Source of the DNA: Symsagittifera roscoffensis
Lineage: Eukaryota; Xenacoelomorpha; Acoela; Convolutidae
NCBI RefSeq assembly: GCF_963678635.1
Contig: NC_087063.1
Span: 36,866,540 to 36,930,539, forward strand
DNA length: 64,000 bases
Reading direction: 5' to 3'
Part shown: positions 35,555 through 46,300 of the stretch, in pieces
How the letters are laid out: the number at the start of each line of letters is the position of its first letter
Position numbering within the stretch: the first letter of the stretch is position 1
Position numbers and translations under genes: made by a program
The notes under the pieces: model-generated
Databases searched by the model: none
Told to the model about the DNA's origin: nothing
Seen by the model: only the letters and a program-made list of their open reading frames with translations

Positions 35555-38169
35555 CGTGGGCTAAAAAAATGATTATTTTGAGACTGAAAAGCGGTGGTAT
35601 GGGGTTGTTCAATAATTTGTTCATAAGTATTATCATCTTGTGACTGGTGTGTTATTATATGTTGGATGGGACTTTGTGATGTGGTGAGTCGAAAATTTGG
35701 ATTATGTGTTATGGCTAAATTTCGAAAATTTCGTGGGACTAGGGATAGTGGATGGTTATTTGGTAGGGGTGGTAATTGTGGTGCCGTTGGCGTTATGTCT
35801 ACATTGTTATGTTCTTCGTCGTATGTATTTTGTCGTGTTGCTATTTTTGTGTTATATTCTTTTATTTGTGCGTCTAAAAGAATTTTGTTTATAGATGTAG
35901 AAAAGATTCCAAAAAATCCTGCAAAGAGTATGCGTGCTACGCTTGCTTGTCTGTTTACTTGTGTGTGTATAGCACATGTGTTGTAGATTCCTTTTAAAAG
36001 TGAGAAAAGAAATCCAATAAAGTTAAACATTGCGTATAAAATAGTCAATTTTTCTAAGATGTAGTAGGGCCATCCTAGAAAATCGAGGATCTCATTTTTG
36101 AGTGTAACAAAGCTAAAAATGTTAATTGGTGATATATCTTGGGGACGGTATTTTTCACCGTTTAGATATATATAATCTTTAATGTCTTTAAAATATCCGC
36201 TATAGTCTTGCGTGTAGATATCGGCAAATCCTGCGGTTTCTGCAAGTTTGCGTAAATTTTGGTCTATTGATTGTCTTTGTATAGTGTCCATTTGTGTCAA
36301 TAATTCTTGGAATTGTTGTGTTCTAATGTGATGTTGAATATCTGATTTTGAATAGATTCCTATTGATTGTAAGTCTATATTTGGGTTTCGAGCAATAGCG
36401 CGAATGCTTTCTGGTGAAAATTTTTTGAGTGATTGCATTAATGTGGGATATGGAGTGAGAAGATAATATTTATTTTCATCAGGGTTTAGTTGTACTACAT
36501 TGTGGCTGTTTTCTGATCCACATGGGACTGCGGTATCCCAGAAATAGGTTCTTCGTGAAAGTGTATCCACGAAATGTACTTTATTCTTATAAAAGATAGG
36601 GATTCTTTTATAACATCGTTTATCTTCAAAAACGTATAGTGGTGATACTTTTTTAGTACAAGTATAAAACCATAAGATGTTTCCTTCATAGTCTAAAAAA
36701 TTTGATCTATTTCCAGATAATAAGTATCCTGCATAGGGTATTTTTAATACTGCTAGTGCAAGTGATTGTAATATTTGTGTTCGTTCTAATTCGCATAGTT
36801 GGTGTAGTGTTTCTAATTCGGAGAGTGACATTTCTTGAAAAATTCGGCTAATTGTATAATCTAGTTTCATATCTAAATGAATATCATAGTGGATATTACC
36901 GAAATATGTAGTATTCATTAGTGATAATTCTTGTAAGCGTGTGCTTCTGGTGTCATGGGGTTTTAGATGTCCACCAGGTTGTCCGTTGCTTTTTTCAAAA
37001 TTAACTGGTATATAGGATGTTCCTTCGTTTAGAGGATGACCTGTGGCATATGGGTCGATTTTTACTTTTCCAGTGGTCATGTCGAATCCTTTTTCGTATT
37101 CAACTAATATCTCGGAGTATTGTGTTTTGTGAAGTGGGTTTCTGTATTTACATGCAAGTTCTGTTTCTTGATATATTTGAAAACGTGTCAATTTATTTTC
37201 TATATTGTCTATGTTTCTAAAATTAGAACTTAGTTTTCGTGATGGATGGACTTGTTCATATAGAATTGATTGTATAAAATATTTTTCGTGAAATTTTATC
37301 ATACGAGCGTGTATTTTTGCTACTTGAAATGTTGTACATGTATCTTCGGGGAACCAAACAATTGTTGCTTGTGTTCTCGTTGTAGGGTCGCAATAACCTT
37401 GATCATTTTTACAAGGTAATTGGATTCCTTGATAGATCATTGTATTATCTGATAAATCTCGTGTTAGTTGTATTTTTTCGAGTTGTATTTTCCAATCGAA
37501 AAACATTATTTCTTGGTATCCTTTATTTTTTGTGTCTGCTTTGCAGTTTGATGGGTCATTTATACCAATGTGTGGTATCCAATGTTTATCGTGTAGGTCA
37601 TAGGTTAATCGTCCGTGTGCGCCGTTATACGGGTATTTTTCGTCTAGTTTTATATGTCCTTGGTGTCTTTCAAGTTGTGATTGATGTACAGAGTCTGGAA
37701 AAACTTGAAAATTAACTAACTTTCTTTGGGAGTTTTTATTTTGTGTGATGTTTAGTCTAAGTAATTCATTTTTACAATCGTCGGGATTGAGATGTAAAAG
37801 ACGTTCTATATTACTTTGATAGAATGATTCATGGTCAAGTCGGTTTTTGTTTCCGTTCGAGACTTGTGAACAATGTACTTTCTTTTCGGAAAATGTTGCT
37901 GTGAATTTATAACCTGTAACTGTTGTTGCTCGGGCTTTTGAATAGAGTGTTGCTATTACATCTGTGGTTTCTATAGCTTGTGGTTCTGTTTCACATTGTG
38001 ATACTTGATTTATTGCATATTTATGTAGTGTTTTTTGTTCATTTTCTTCACAATCGTAATGTGTTACTAATAAATCTTGTGGTCCTGTACGAGGGGAAGG
38101 GTTTATGTTTTGATTTGAGATTACTAGAAAAAGGAGTCGGAGAAAAATTAATAATTTTAGAATATACAT
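35551..38169 (-). CDS. env: Envelope-like glycoprotein (872 aa)
   Basis: Begins with a hydrophobic signal peptide (residues about 1-18). A long ectodomain of about 680 residues follows, with many cysteines and N-glycosylation sequons. Two hydrophobic segments lie at about 705-735 and 738-760, then a Pro/Asn/Gln-rich tail of about 110 residues. The layout is that of a class I membrane glycoprotein. The central stretch with CYKRIPI, FVDTLSRR and VPCG is reminiscent of rhabdovirus- or chuvirus-type (class III fusogen) glycoproteins, which have been captured by several invertebrate LTR elements. This is pattern memory, not an alignment. Its start overlaps the ATG-less frame, and its stop overlaps the next ORF by ATGA. 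A decayed relative is at 1095-2965. It would allow particle entry or cell-to-cell spread if functional. Confidence 0.8.
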   Translation of the reverse strand: MYILKLLIFLRLLFLVISNQNINPSPRTGPQDLLVTHYDCEENEQKTLHKYAINQVSQCETEPQAIETTDVIATLYSKARATTVTGYKFTATFSEKKVHCSQVSNGNKNRLDHESFYQSNIERLLHLNPDDCKNELLRLNITQNKNSQRKLVNFQVFPDSVHQSQLERHQGHIKLDEKYPYNGAHGRLTYDLHDKHWIPHIGINDPSNCKADTKNKGYQEIMFFDWKIQLEKIQLTRDLSDNTMIYQGIQLPCKNDQGYCDPTTRTQATIVWFPEDTCTTFQVAKIHARMIKFHEKYFIQSILYEQVHPSRKLSSNFRNIDNIENKLTRFQIYQETELACKYRNPLHKTQYSEILVEYEKGFDMTTGKVKIDPYATGHPLNEGTSYIPVNFEKSNGQPGGHLKPHDTRSTRLQELSLMNTTYFGNIHYDIHLDMKLDYTISRIFQEMSLSELETLHQLCELERTQILQSLALAVLKIPYAGYLLSGNRSNFLDYEGNILWFYTCTKKVSPLYVFEDKRCYKRIPIFYKNKVHFVDTLSRRTYFWDTAVPCGSENSHNVVQLNPDENKYYLLTPYPTLMQSLKKFSPESIRAIARNPNIDLQSIGIYSKSDIQHHIRTQQFQELLTQMDTIQRQSIDQNLRKLAETAGFADIYTQDYSGYFKDIKDYIYLNGEKYRPQDISPINIFSFVTLKNEILDFLGWPYYILEKLTILYAMFNFIGFLFSLLKGIYNTCAIHTQVNRQASVARILFAGFFGIFSTSINKILLDAQIKEYNTKIATRQNTYDEEHNNVDITPTAPQLPPLPNNHPLSLVPRNFRNLAITHNPNFRLTTSQSPIQHIITHQSQDDNTYEQIIEQPHTTAFQSQNNHFFSPR

Positions 38170-39290
38170 GTGTATGATAATCCTGAGTATGGATTATAAA
38201 ATGTAATGTAGCCAATTGTGTTTTTGGTATATCTGTCGTATTTGTATATTACTTCAGTAGTTATAAACGGTGGTGGTAGTGATTGAGCTGTTATGTTAGG
38301 TGGATTTAATGGGTAGGGATGTTGGGTAATATTATTTAGCTTAACTGTGATTTCAAACTTTAATTGTAAACTGTTTTGTTGGAGTATTTGAATATTGTGA
38401 TCACGGATATCGTTGTGAATATCTTGGCGATATTGTAATCTATTAAGTGCCCAGTTATGAAGGCGGTTACTTTCTTGATGTTGTCCAAATAGTGGTGGAG
38501 GTGCTGTAAATGTATTCCAATCTAGTCTTAAAGGAATATTTATTGATGATTGTTCTCGATATCTGGCGTCGAGATTATTTGGAAAATTTAAGTTAAAAGG
38601 TGGTGGTGAAAACTGGCTTATTGATGGTGTTGATGGTAGTGATAATGTTTCTGGTAGTGATGAGGATGTTGTTGTATCCGTAGAAATATCTATGGGGTCA
38701 TTGACTAAATTTGGTTCACCTTGTGTAAATGAATGTGTAGTCCAATATGGAAATCGTGCTGTTTGGTTTGTAGGGTTGAAAGGATTTTCACGTATTTGCT
38801 CAGATGTTGGTGTTGAACCTAAGTAATCTGATGGTAGGCTTGAGGTGCTACGTTGTGAAAGAAGCGTAGGGGTTTCTGGTAATATACCAATGGGGTTTTC
38901 TGGAGTGTTTTGTGATGGGGATTGAGGTATATCAAAATGAACTCGGGGAGTTTGAAGATTTCTGTTTCGTCGAGGATGTATAATTTGTCTATTTATTTCG
39001 ACTGTATTTTGGTTTTGACTAGAATTTCTTATTCTATTTAGTTCTTGTGGTAATGTTGGGTATAGGTTATATGTTGGTTCGCTTAAAGGTGCTTGTCGTT
39101 GAACTGGTTCTAGTGGTTCTGATAAACGAGCATGTCGTTCTTCAAAAGTGTATGGATTGTCTTGAAAAGAAATTCGTGTAGATGTTTGAGGATTTTGAGT
39201 AATTGAAGGTGGTGTTTGGTTATCTTGGGATGATGTCGGTGAAGACTGATTCTGTGACTGTTGGGTAGCAATTTTTGATGGTTTTTTGAA
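38157..39290 (-). CDS. ATG-less open frame, 377 codons, Pro/Ser/Thr/Gln/Asn-rich
   Basis: Read codon by codon, this minus frame is open from the TAA at 39291-39293 to the TAA at 38157-38159. It contains no ATG, TTG, CTG or GTG. The first two thirds are low-complexity (Pro, Ser, Thr, Gln, Asn); the last 120 residues look more ordered, with Trp, Tyr and regular hydrophobics, ending in SYTCIF. It overlaps the env start by 13 nt in another frame. Its beginning lies just past the stop of ORF B, in the -1 frame but without overlap. A homologous remnant is present at about 2953-3650. Expression would need splicing from an upstream ATG exon (a CAG acceptor candidate is at 39258-39260), initiation at a non-NUG codon, or stop readthrough. 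Function unknown; it could be an extra domain joined to another product. Confidence 0.7.
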   Translation of the reverse strand, partial: FKKPSKIATQQSQNQSSPTSSQDNQTPPSITQNPQTSTRISFQDNPYTFEERHARLSEPLEPVQRQAPLSEPTYNLYPTLPQELNRIRNSSQNQNTVEINRQIIHPRRNRNLQTPRVHFDIPQSPSQNTPENPIGILPETPTLLSQRSTSSLPSDYLGSTPTSEQIRENPFNPTNQTARFPYWTTHSFTQGEPNLVNDPIDISTDTTTSSSLPETLSLPSTPSISQFSPPPFNLNFPNNLDARYREQSSINIPLRLDWNTFTAPPPLFGQHQESNRLHNWALNRLQYRQDIHNDIRDHNIQILQQNSLQLKFEITVKLNNITQHPYPLNPPNITAQSLPPPFITTEVIYKYDRYTKNTIGYITFYNPYSGLSYTCIF

Positions 39291-39298
39291 TTATTACT

Positions 39299-39487
39299 TT
39301 AGTGAGAAATTTTGTGTTTATTATAATATTCTTCCAAAAAAAGAATTAGAAGGACTGTTGCTAGGGCAAATGTGAGGATTGCTTTCTTTATACATTTACA
39401 GATGGTCAAAATGAGGGATGATAAGAATGCTATGAAAATTACAAACAATAAAAAAATATCGGTTCTACTGAAAATTGTTCGTATCAT
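39299..39487 (-). CDS. Small membrane-protein ORF B (62 aa)
   Basis: Starts within the stop of ORF A (ATGA). It has two hydrophobic segments (about residues 11-29 and 36-52) separated by a short CKCIKK turn that would be polar or cytosolic, then a charged end (EEYYNKHK). The layout is a two-pass hairpin, like viroporin-type proteins, but no homology is claimed. The left array keeps a recognisable remnant near 3650-3760. The ATG-less frame opens about 10 nt downstream. Confidence 0.55.
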   Translation of the reverse strand: MIRTIFSRTDIFLLFVIFIAFLSSLILTICKCIKKAILTFALATVLLILFLEEYYNKHKISH

Positions 39488-39714
39488 TTAGACAAGTTGT
39501 ATAAATCGTACCTGTGGATATAATCAAGGGTTTTGGAAAGTTGGAGGAATAGTTCGAGTATAGTGTAGAAAATTAAAAAAATGTTACAAAAAATGATTAG
39601 GATTATTAGAAAAGATTCAAGTATATCAAAAAGAAATATTATAAAGGTTTCAAATATTGTAAAAAAATGTTTAAGATTTATGAGTATTTGAGTAACTGAT
39701 TGAGAGAAGAGCAT
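39484..39714 (-). CDS. Small membrane-protein ORF A (76 aa)
   Basis: ATG-initiated and very hydrophobic: a Phe/Ile/Leu-rich stretch over residues about 18-62 can hold one or two membrane helices, followed by a short polar C-terminus. It overlaps the next ORF by the four bases ATGA (39484-39487), typical of coupled termination and reinitiation. No family recognised. AT-rich DNA gives Phe/Ile-rich chance ORFs, but the exact overlap and the remnant of this region at 3651-4080 argue for a real gene. Confidence 0.5.
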   Translation of the reverse strand: MLFSQSVTQILINLKHFFTIFETFIIFLFDILESFLIILIIFCNIFLIFYTILELFLQLSKTLDYIHRYDLYNLSK

Positions 39715-40311
39715 TTAAGAAATGATCTCTTGGTCGAATATTTTTTGCTGTTTGAGGCGATTTTCAAGTGTGGTCGGATTATTTATTAGTTTTTTGACAA
39801 GTGGGTTGAGTTTTGTAAAAAATTGTTGGGGGCAATTTTCATGGTGACTGGGAGGTCGTCTTTTTCTTTATTTTTGTTTGTCAAATGATCCGGGGTATGG
39901 TGAGATTTTTATACTTTAGGCTAATTAAAATGTTCATTTTGTTACTTTAGGCTAAGTTAACAAATTTGCTTTGGGGGTATTCGTGGTCTGAGTTGGGGAA
40001 ATATTGTTGATCTTTGGGTTATTAGATAAGGGAGGGGTACGGTATTATGGTGATATTTATTTTAGTTGTCAAGTTGGAGTGGTTTGCTTATTTTTGACCT
40101 GGAGGTCGTAAAGTTATAGTTATAGATGTGCCTGGAGTTCTATATGATTCGTCTAATTGGTCTTAGTTTGAGTTAGAGAAAGTGACGGATTGGATGAATC
40201 CTATTGGTCTATTTTGAACTAGAATTATTGCGTACTTGTCAGCATGTTATTTTGAAAAATGTAAATGAAAAATGTTTCGGAGGTTTCAAGATTGTGAAGC
40301 AAATGTTAAAA
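39715..40311 (-). other. Spacer between Gag-Pol and the accessory ORFs
   Basis: About 600 bp without a convincing ORF. It contains a repeated phrase on the plus strand, ACTTTAGGCTAA, at about 39911 and 39942. Homologous spacers are at about 4081-4677 and 9541-10170 in the array, where the same TTTAGGCT motif recurs. Retention in several copies suggests a regulatory role, for example a subgenomic promoter or splice region, but nothing direct shows this. Confidence 0.5.
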
Positions 40312-43300
40312 TTACTTTTGAAATTCCACTTTCTTTAAAATTTTAGATTGGGGGATGAATATTTTATAGTTTTTACGTGGTTGATTTCGGAGTCTTGTTG
40401 TTTTTCTATTTTCTGATTTGTCGATTTGTTCTTGGGGTATTATTTGTTCGGTCATTTTTCTATTTTTTCTTTGTTTTGGAGATTCTTTATGGTTTTGTGT
40501 ATTGTCTTTGGTGGTGGTTAGTTTTGTGTTTTGATTTTCGGTGGGGTTATCATTTTGTTCTGTGTTTTTCAGATGTGGTTCATTTTGAATGATTTTTAAT
40601 CCTGTGAAAGAATATAATTGAGTTAATTCGCGGAGTGCGTATTCTTTTGGGTAATAAGGTAATAGGTTGTTTCGATGTTGAACGATTTCTTTTTTGTTTG
40701 AGTCGGTAATTTTATATGTGACATCAGTGGGTTTTGCAATTATTTGGTATGGTCCTTTTCGAAGGGGTTGTAATTTTTTAGAAATTCCTTTTTGAGTATT
40801 AAAATTAGGTTTTAAAACAAATGTTCCAATTTTTAATTCGGAGGCTGGTGTAAAACGTGAATTGATTTGTTCATTAATGTTTTGTCTTTGTAATAACTTT
40901 TTTGTTATTTTTTGATAAATTTCATTGTGTTTTTTATCTCTATTTAGAATCCATTCGGTGTGTGTACCGGAGGCTAGTTTAAGAATTTGTGGGTGATGAA
41001 AATGATCTTCATCGTGTGTATGTAAAGGTAGGTTATAACAAATTGAGTCTTTATTTGGTTGACAATAACCTTGTGCGTTTTTATGAGAATTTGCTGTAAA
41101 CATTATTGGTTTGCGTGGCTTTTGGTTAAAAACCATTTCGTATGGTGACACTCCTAAAGTTGTCGTAATTTGTGAATTATATGCTAAGGGAAATAATTTT
41201 ACATCTGCTGACCATTCGGTATATTTTGTATCATTTCCGTTGATGATACATCTAAGATATTCTTGTAATGAACGGTTCATACCTTCGACCAAGCCGTTTG
41301 TCCAAGGTGCATGAGATGTACGTGGTTTGTGTTTAATGTTATATAAATGACATAGTGTGATAATTTCATTATTTATGAATTCTGTACCGTTGTCTGTAAC
41401 TAAAATTTCTGGTAGTCCGAATTTTGCTATCCAGTGTTCATAGAGTGTTGTGTAAGCGTAATAAGCGTTACAATGTGGTACTGGGTTAAGTGCTACATAA
41501 TGTGTAAATGCGTCAACAATTACCATAATGTAGGAGTTTCCTTCGGATGAGGGTGAAATTGGTCCCTTAGTATCAAATGAGATACGATGGTTAAAGTACA
41601 AGCTTTGTCCTTTAAAATCTTGTTTTTGTGCTATTTGTTTTTGATTTGGGTAAGGTTTATTTAGTTGACATACTATACAGTCATTGCATAGTACTTTTAT
41701 CCAAATTGGTGCATTTGGAAAGTAAAAATTTTGTATAAAATTTGAATATGTTTTTTCTGATCCAGAGTGTCCTTTAATATTTTGTGTATGTGAAATATTA
41801 AAAGCTATAAGAATCATACTTAAAGGGAGACAGGGAACTGTAGATTCATTCAGTTTATACTCTAAAAGGTCTGTATTTTCGTTAATTGTTGTGTTGTTAA
41901 ATTTGCGAAAGTATCGGAGGAGTGTTTTGTTTCCTAGAATGGTTGAATCTGCTTTGATAGGTTTAGTTTTATATTTGTGCCATGATTTCAGTTGTCGAAT
42001 TACTGGGTCAAGGTTTTGATATTGTTTCAGTGTTGAAATTGTAATTATTTCTGTTGGGGGGAGAAAAATGTTTTCTATTTCTAATTTAGATAAGGGTATT
42101 GTATCAAGTGGGTCGTGAAGGTCAAAAACTTGATTTATTGTGTATTTTGAATCATTTGTTTGTGGTCCTGATAAATTTATTTTATCAGTTAAATCTTCTT
42201 TTTCAATTAGTGGAAAATGGTCTTTCTTAGGCGGGTGTTGTTTTGTTCGTTTTTGTTGGGTGTTATTTTTTATCCATTGAGAATATGGGATTGGTTTGAA
42301 AGTTGATGTTCCAAGTAGATCAACTTCATAATGATTATTTTGACAATCTAAATAAAGTGGGATATGTTGTAAATTATTTATTTGTGATTGTTCAATATCA
42401 GTTTTTACTGCATATTTGCATTCCAATCGGGGTGATGTTTCGTTTTCTGCAAGGTAGAATTTTATGTTTTTGGGTATTTCAACTGTTGTTTTTCGTGTAA
42501 GTAATTCAGGTGGTGTATTTCGACTTAAGGTGTCTGGTAATGCAAGATTTTTTCCTGCAGTCCAAACTATATGTAAGTTTGGAAATTTCATTAGAATTAG
42601 TTGAAACCTGTAAACTCGGTGGTTTGGGTTAGATTTTTGTGTAAAGAGAAAGATGATTGGTTTATGGTCTGTGAATAAAACTGTTGGATGTTTTGATCCA
42701 AGTATCAGAAATTCATATTCTGTCAGTGTATATATTATGGCTGTACATTCTCTCATTAGAGTTGAGAGTCGTAGCTCTGCTTGAGTGAATAATCGAGAAT
42801 TTGCTGATATGAGGTTCATTTTATTTGTACCATTATGTGATTGTAATAGTGCTGCACCGATGCCAAAGTTCGAAGCATCGCACATTGCATAAAATGGTTG
42901 ATTTGAATCTGGAATTGTGTTTGAAATTTGTTCAGTTAAAAGTTTCTTTATTTCTTCAAATCGTGTTTGATGTTCTGTGTTCCATTCAAAATTATTTTGT
43001 TGTCTAAGGATGTTATAAAATGGTCGTAGATATAATTGCATTTTATAAACATATTTACTTAAAAAGTTTAACATTCCAAGAAATTCTTGGATTTTCTTTT
43101 TATTTGTTGGTGGTTGAAGTTTTTGAATAGCGTCAATGCGTGATTTCAATGGAGTGATTGTTTTTCTTTCTATATTATGTCCTAAAAATTTAACTCTTGT
43201 CAAAAAGAAGTGTGATTTATCGGGGGCGGCCTTCAGATTTTCGTTCTGAAGTATTTGGTGATATTTTTCTAAAACATTGAACATCTCGTCTTTTGTTTGT

Positions 43301-46300
43301 GATTGCATAAAAACATCGTCTAAATAGGTGATTGCGTTTTTCTTGAGTATCAGTGGTCTAAAAATTTTGCTCATAAAAGCTGAAAATGCTGCTGGTCCTA
43401 TGGATATTCCATAGAATAAGCGGTTGAATTCATATTGTTGGTTTCCGATAACAAATTGTGTTAAACGTCGTGATTGTTCATCTAGTGGCATTTGATTGTA
43501 TGCACTATTCATATCGGCGGTTGTAAAGTATTTGCCGTTTATTTTTGTTAAAATAACTTGTATTGGTTCAATGGGCCAATTACATTTTGATTCATCTATG
43601 AGTGAATTGAGGTATCTAGCGTCGAGAACGATTTTTAATGATTCTCCTTTAGCTAGAATGATAACGGGGTTGATAAATGTGTTGCCTTTTGGTTGTTCTT
43701 CTTTATTAACTGGTGATATAATGTTGTATTGTTCTAAAATATCGAGTAATCTATTCACTTTATCATGTAAGTGAATTGGTACTTTACTTGCTCTCTGTTT
43801 TTTGAAAACTGCGTCTGGTTTTAACGGGAGATGTAGTGATGAACTGATTTTTCCAACATCGAATTTTGATGTTGCATAGACTGATGAATATTTAATTAGC
43901 TGTTTGGCTAATTTTTCAAATTCGTCTTGTGTTATTTGTGAATGTTGGAAATTAAACATTGTTAAAAATTTCTGTTGGTCCTCTGTGTAGTTACTTATGT
44001 TGAATGTAGGTTTGAAATATGGAGTTTTTGTGAAATAATCCGTATTTCTGTTTTCGTTACTTATTATATTATTTATAGATAATTCTTCATTAAGAATTGT
44101 AGATTGGCAAATATCTAGTAATTGGAGTATATTATTTACGCGATAGGCTTTTTCGTGTATTGGTGATATTGTAGCGTTGGTTTCACAATATCCTAAAAGT
44201 CCTAAAGGTAATGTTACTTGGTAAGGTGTGTTGTTATAGACATGTAAGGAAATGATATCGGAATTCGAATTTTTCAAATATTTTATGGATGAGATTGTGA
44301 TTTTGAAAAATTTGTGAATAGGTTTGAATTCAAATTCTGACATATAAAATTTTTGTTTGTTTTGTTCTTTATCATATTGGTGAACTTGTTTGATTGAAAA
44401 ATTATAGATATTTCCTGATAGTGGTTTTAGGTGTTTTCTTTGTTGGTTAAATATCGGGTAGAATTTTGAAAAGAATGGTGGTTGTTTATTTAATCTTTGA
44501 AAAAATGTTAAGGATGTTTCTTTTGTTTTTGTATATTTATCTTTGATTAATATTTTACTATTTAGTATGTTAATTGTTGGTATATACTTCGAAATAAATG
44601 GTATTCCAATGATATTATATTTAATGTCAGTGATATGGAATATTTGTTTAAATGGCTTATTTAAAATTTTGCTTTGTTCCATTGTTCTGGTGGGGAGGAG
44701 AAATAATTGGATTTTTCCGTAGTTTATCAATGTTGATCCTTGTGCTGTTGCTAGTTTGCTGGAGGTTTCAAGAGGTGTTAGCTTTGGGTGTAAGGTTTTT
44801 ATTTCATTCCATGTGGGGATGTTTATTATGTTTGATTCTGCTCCTGAATCAATTAAAAAATCTATTTCAAGGTCTGGTGATTGAAATTCTTTATTTCTTG
44901 GGCTTTCTAAGAGAAATGGTATTGTCCAAATTTTTTCTTTGGGTTGTTCTTTTTGTATATTTTGATAAATGTGGTTTGTATTCAAGCATTTTGTTTTGGT
45001 ATTTTTATTGGTTTGATTTGTAGTGTTAATCTCATTTGTTTCTTGTGTCGTTGGTGTGGAATTTATGGGTGTAGTGTAATAATTTTGAAGAAATTCTGAT
45101 TGATTTTCATATATGTGTGATGGAAAGGGTTGTTCATATATGACAGATTCATAGTCATTTTCGACTTTTATCATATTGATAGAAAGAGTGTTTTCAGTAT
45201 CACTTTCTGAATCTGATGATGTACAGTTTATTTGATTGAGTTGTAACGTATCAGTTACTGTGTCATCAATACCTAGAGGGTCTGATGTTGTTTCTGGGTT
45301 AGATTGTACTTGATTGATTTGTCTTTGATGTTTAGGTGTACTACTTCTGTGGCGATTATTAGAATTATTATAGTTATTATTATTCCGGTGTGGTGATTGG
45401 GAATAATTTCTATAACGATTATTATAACTTGAGTGTCGATTTTGTGAATTATTTCGCGATCTGTTTTGGTAATTATTGTTTGGTCTGTTATAGTTCGATC
45501 TATTATATGAGTTATTCCTTGATCGATTGTTCGGATAATTCTGGTTTCGGTTGTTTGAATAACTTCTATTTCGATTATAGGAGTAGTTTCTATTCCTATT
45601 GTATGATGAATTTCGTGATTGGTTGTTTGGATAGTAGTTATTTCTTGATTGGGAATTAGATCTAGAAACAAATCGTTGTGTATTTGAATTTGATCTGGAG
45701 TAGTTATTTCGACTATTTGGTCTATTGTAGTGATTTTGTGATGAATTATTCGTGTTTCTTCGTTCTGGTGATCTTCCTCTATAACTTGAGTTATATGGTG
45801 ATTGATTTCTTGTATAATTTGTATTGTTCGGGAGTGGTTTTCCTGAACTGTTGTTGCTGTGGACTGTTTTGTTCGGTAGATTTTGATCTTTTTTCATGTA
45901 TTGATAGAATGATTTATTTGGTTCTTTATATTTTTGAGGTTTATTTTGATTGTCTTGCTGTTTTTGTCTACATTCGGAAATACTATGTCCGTATCGTCGG
46001 CAATAATTACACCATTTTTTGAAAGATGGTTTGCCTTTAAAGTTTGGGTTCTTTTCGTAAATATTGAGTATTTCAGTGATTTTTTCAACGAGGTCTGTCT
46101 CTGATTCCTGTATATTATTAATATTAGTGGGAGTCGTTTCAATTCTGTTAACGTATTGTAATTTCAGATTTTCCGTTTCTTCTAGTTTCATCGTGATTTC
46201 TGCTTGTTCTAATTTGTCTACTAGTTTTCGAAAATCTAAATCGGGTTCTCGAATTGAAGAAGGATGGGATGCTCTCTTTTTTATTGCTATTTTTCTTAAT

